Assembly (NCBI GenBank): GCA_027314025.1
Contig: DAHVCP010000051.1
Span: 1 to 49,288 of the forward strand
Length of the DNA stretch: 49,288 bases
Direction: 5' to 3'
Source of the DNA: Acidobacteriota bacterium
GTDB lineage: Bacteria > Acidobacteriota > Terriglobia > Terriglobales > SCQP01
Shown: positions 49,236 to 49,288 of the stretch, in pieces
Numbering within the stretch: position 1 is the first letter of the stretch
Layout of the letters: each line of letters starts with the position of its first letter
The notes under the pieces: model-generated
What the model was told of the DNA's origin: nothing
Database searches by the model: none
The model's input: only the letters and a program-made list of their open reading frames with translations
Program-made: the position numbers and the translations under genes

Positions 49236-49288
49236 CTACGCCGGCGGCGCGGGGTCCAACACCACCGCCGTTCCGTAGGCCACCACCT
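49236..49288 (-). CDS. C-terminal end of a YbjQ/UPF0145-like protein (partial)
   Basis: Only the last 16 codons are in the window, ending at TAG 49238-49236: VVAYGTAVVLDPAPPA. The phrase A-Y-G-T-A-V-V closes many UPF0145/YbjQ family heavy-metal-binding-domain proteins. This rests on one short match and needs the neighbouring sequence. The 130 nt between it and the small membrane protein contain a long GC palindrome but no further gene. Confidence 0.4.
   Translation of the reverse strand, partial: VVAYGTAVVLDPAPPA

Overview
The window is GC-rich and densely coded, and it reads as chromosome from an Acidobacteriota bacterium, probably of the Terriglobia lineage. This is inferred from the gene set and not from a marker gene: a decayed permease of the acidobacterial duplicated orphan permease type, a very large secreted BNR/sortilin-like protein, a murG-murC-ftsQ-ftsA run, a pilB-pilC-pilM-pilN-pilO operon with a pilS-pilR pair nearby, and an in-frame UGA (selenocysteine) gene. 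I saw no rRNA, tRNA, CRISPR array, prophage or classical transposase.

Layout. 1-5.4 kb (minus): type IV pilus operon pilC-pilB-pilM-pilN-pilO plus a sixth, cut-off gene, all joined by 4-nt stop/start overlaps. 5.4-7.0 kb: an intergenic region with an operator-like palindrome and a strong intrinsic terminator, then a secreted GH18-like hydrolase. 7.2-10.3 kb: pilS-pilR, a sigma-54 two-component pair. 10.5-12.2 kb: glutaredoxin and the tRNA methylthiotransferase mtaB. 12.1-17.3 kb: a self-contained TetR-TolC-EmrA-EmrB efflux operon with an inverted-repeat operator. 17.4-20.6 kb (minus): BNR protein. 20.8-22.2 kb: an AhpD-like selenoprotein followed by a 1-Cys peroxiredoxin with a hairpin-rich leader. 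22.6-24.1 kb (minus): a SurA-like chaperone without a PPIase domain and a MenG/UbiE methyltransferase. 24.2-26.8 kb: permease relic, NfeD and SPFH membrane proteins, isoprenylcysteine-methyltransferase-like protein. 27-29.1 kb: a divergent pair, unknown membrane protein and patatin. 29.2-35.4 kb (minus): SAM hydrolase-family protein, murG, murC, ftsQ, ftsA, with no ftsZ. 35.5-39.1 kb: purB, rnhA, GNAT, a REP-like repeat cluster, and a PpiC/SurA foldase. 39.2-42.7 kb: a Sel1-repeat protein diverging from an NtrX-like regulator, then moaA. 43.0-47.1 kb: asnS, a compact element carrying a four-helix-bundle gene between inverted arrays of a G-rich heptamer, arginase, and a DegP/HtrA protease. 47.5-49.3 kb (minus): yacG, a DUF1275 membrane protein, a small membrane protein and the tail of a YbjQ-like protein.

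The most notable signals are three. First, a UGA codon in the redox motif of an AhpD-like protein is followed at the right distance by a two-tier hairpin with a GGUC apical loop, a bacterial SECIS, next to a peroxiredoxin. Second, a roughly 613-bp unit between asnS and rocF is bounded by 13-bp perfect inverted repeats that cap degenerate 7-nt tandem arrays and encodes only a four-helix-bundle (23S IVP/S23-like) protein; it looks like a minimal mobile or recoding element. Third, -10 hexamers lie 6-8 nt before the start codon of at least five genes, which suggests frequent leaderless transcription. A cryptic relic permease, a catalytic-domain-less foldase paralogue and a GAFTGA-defective sigma-54-type regulator add to the list.
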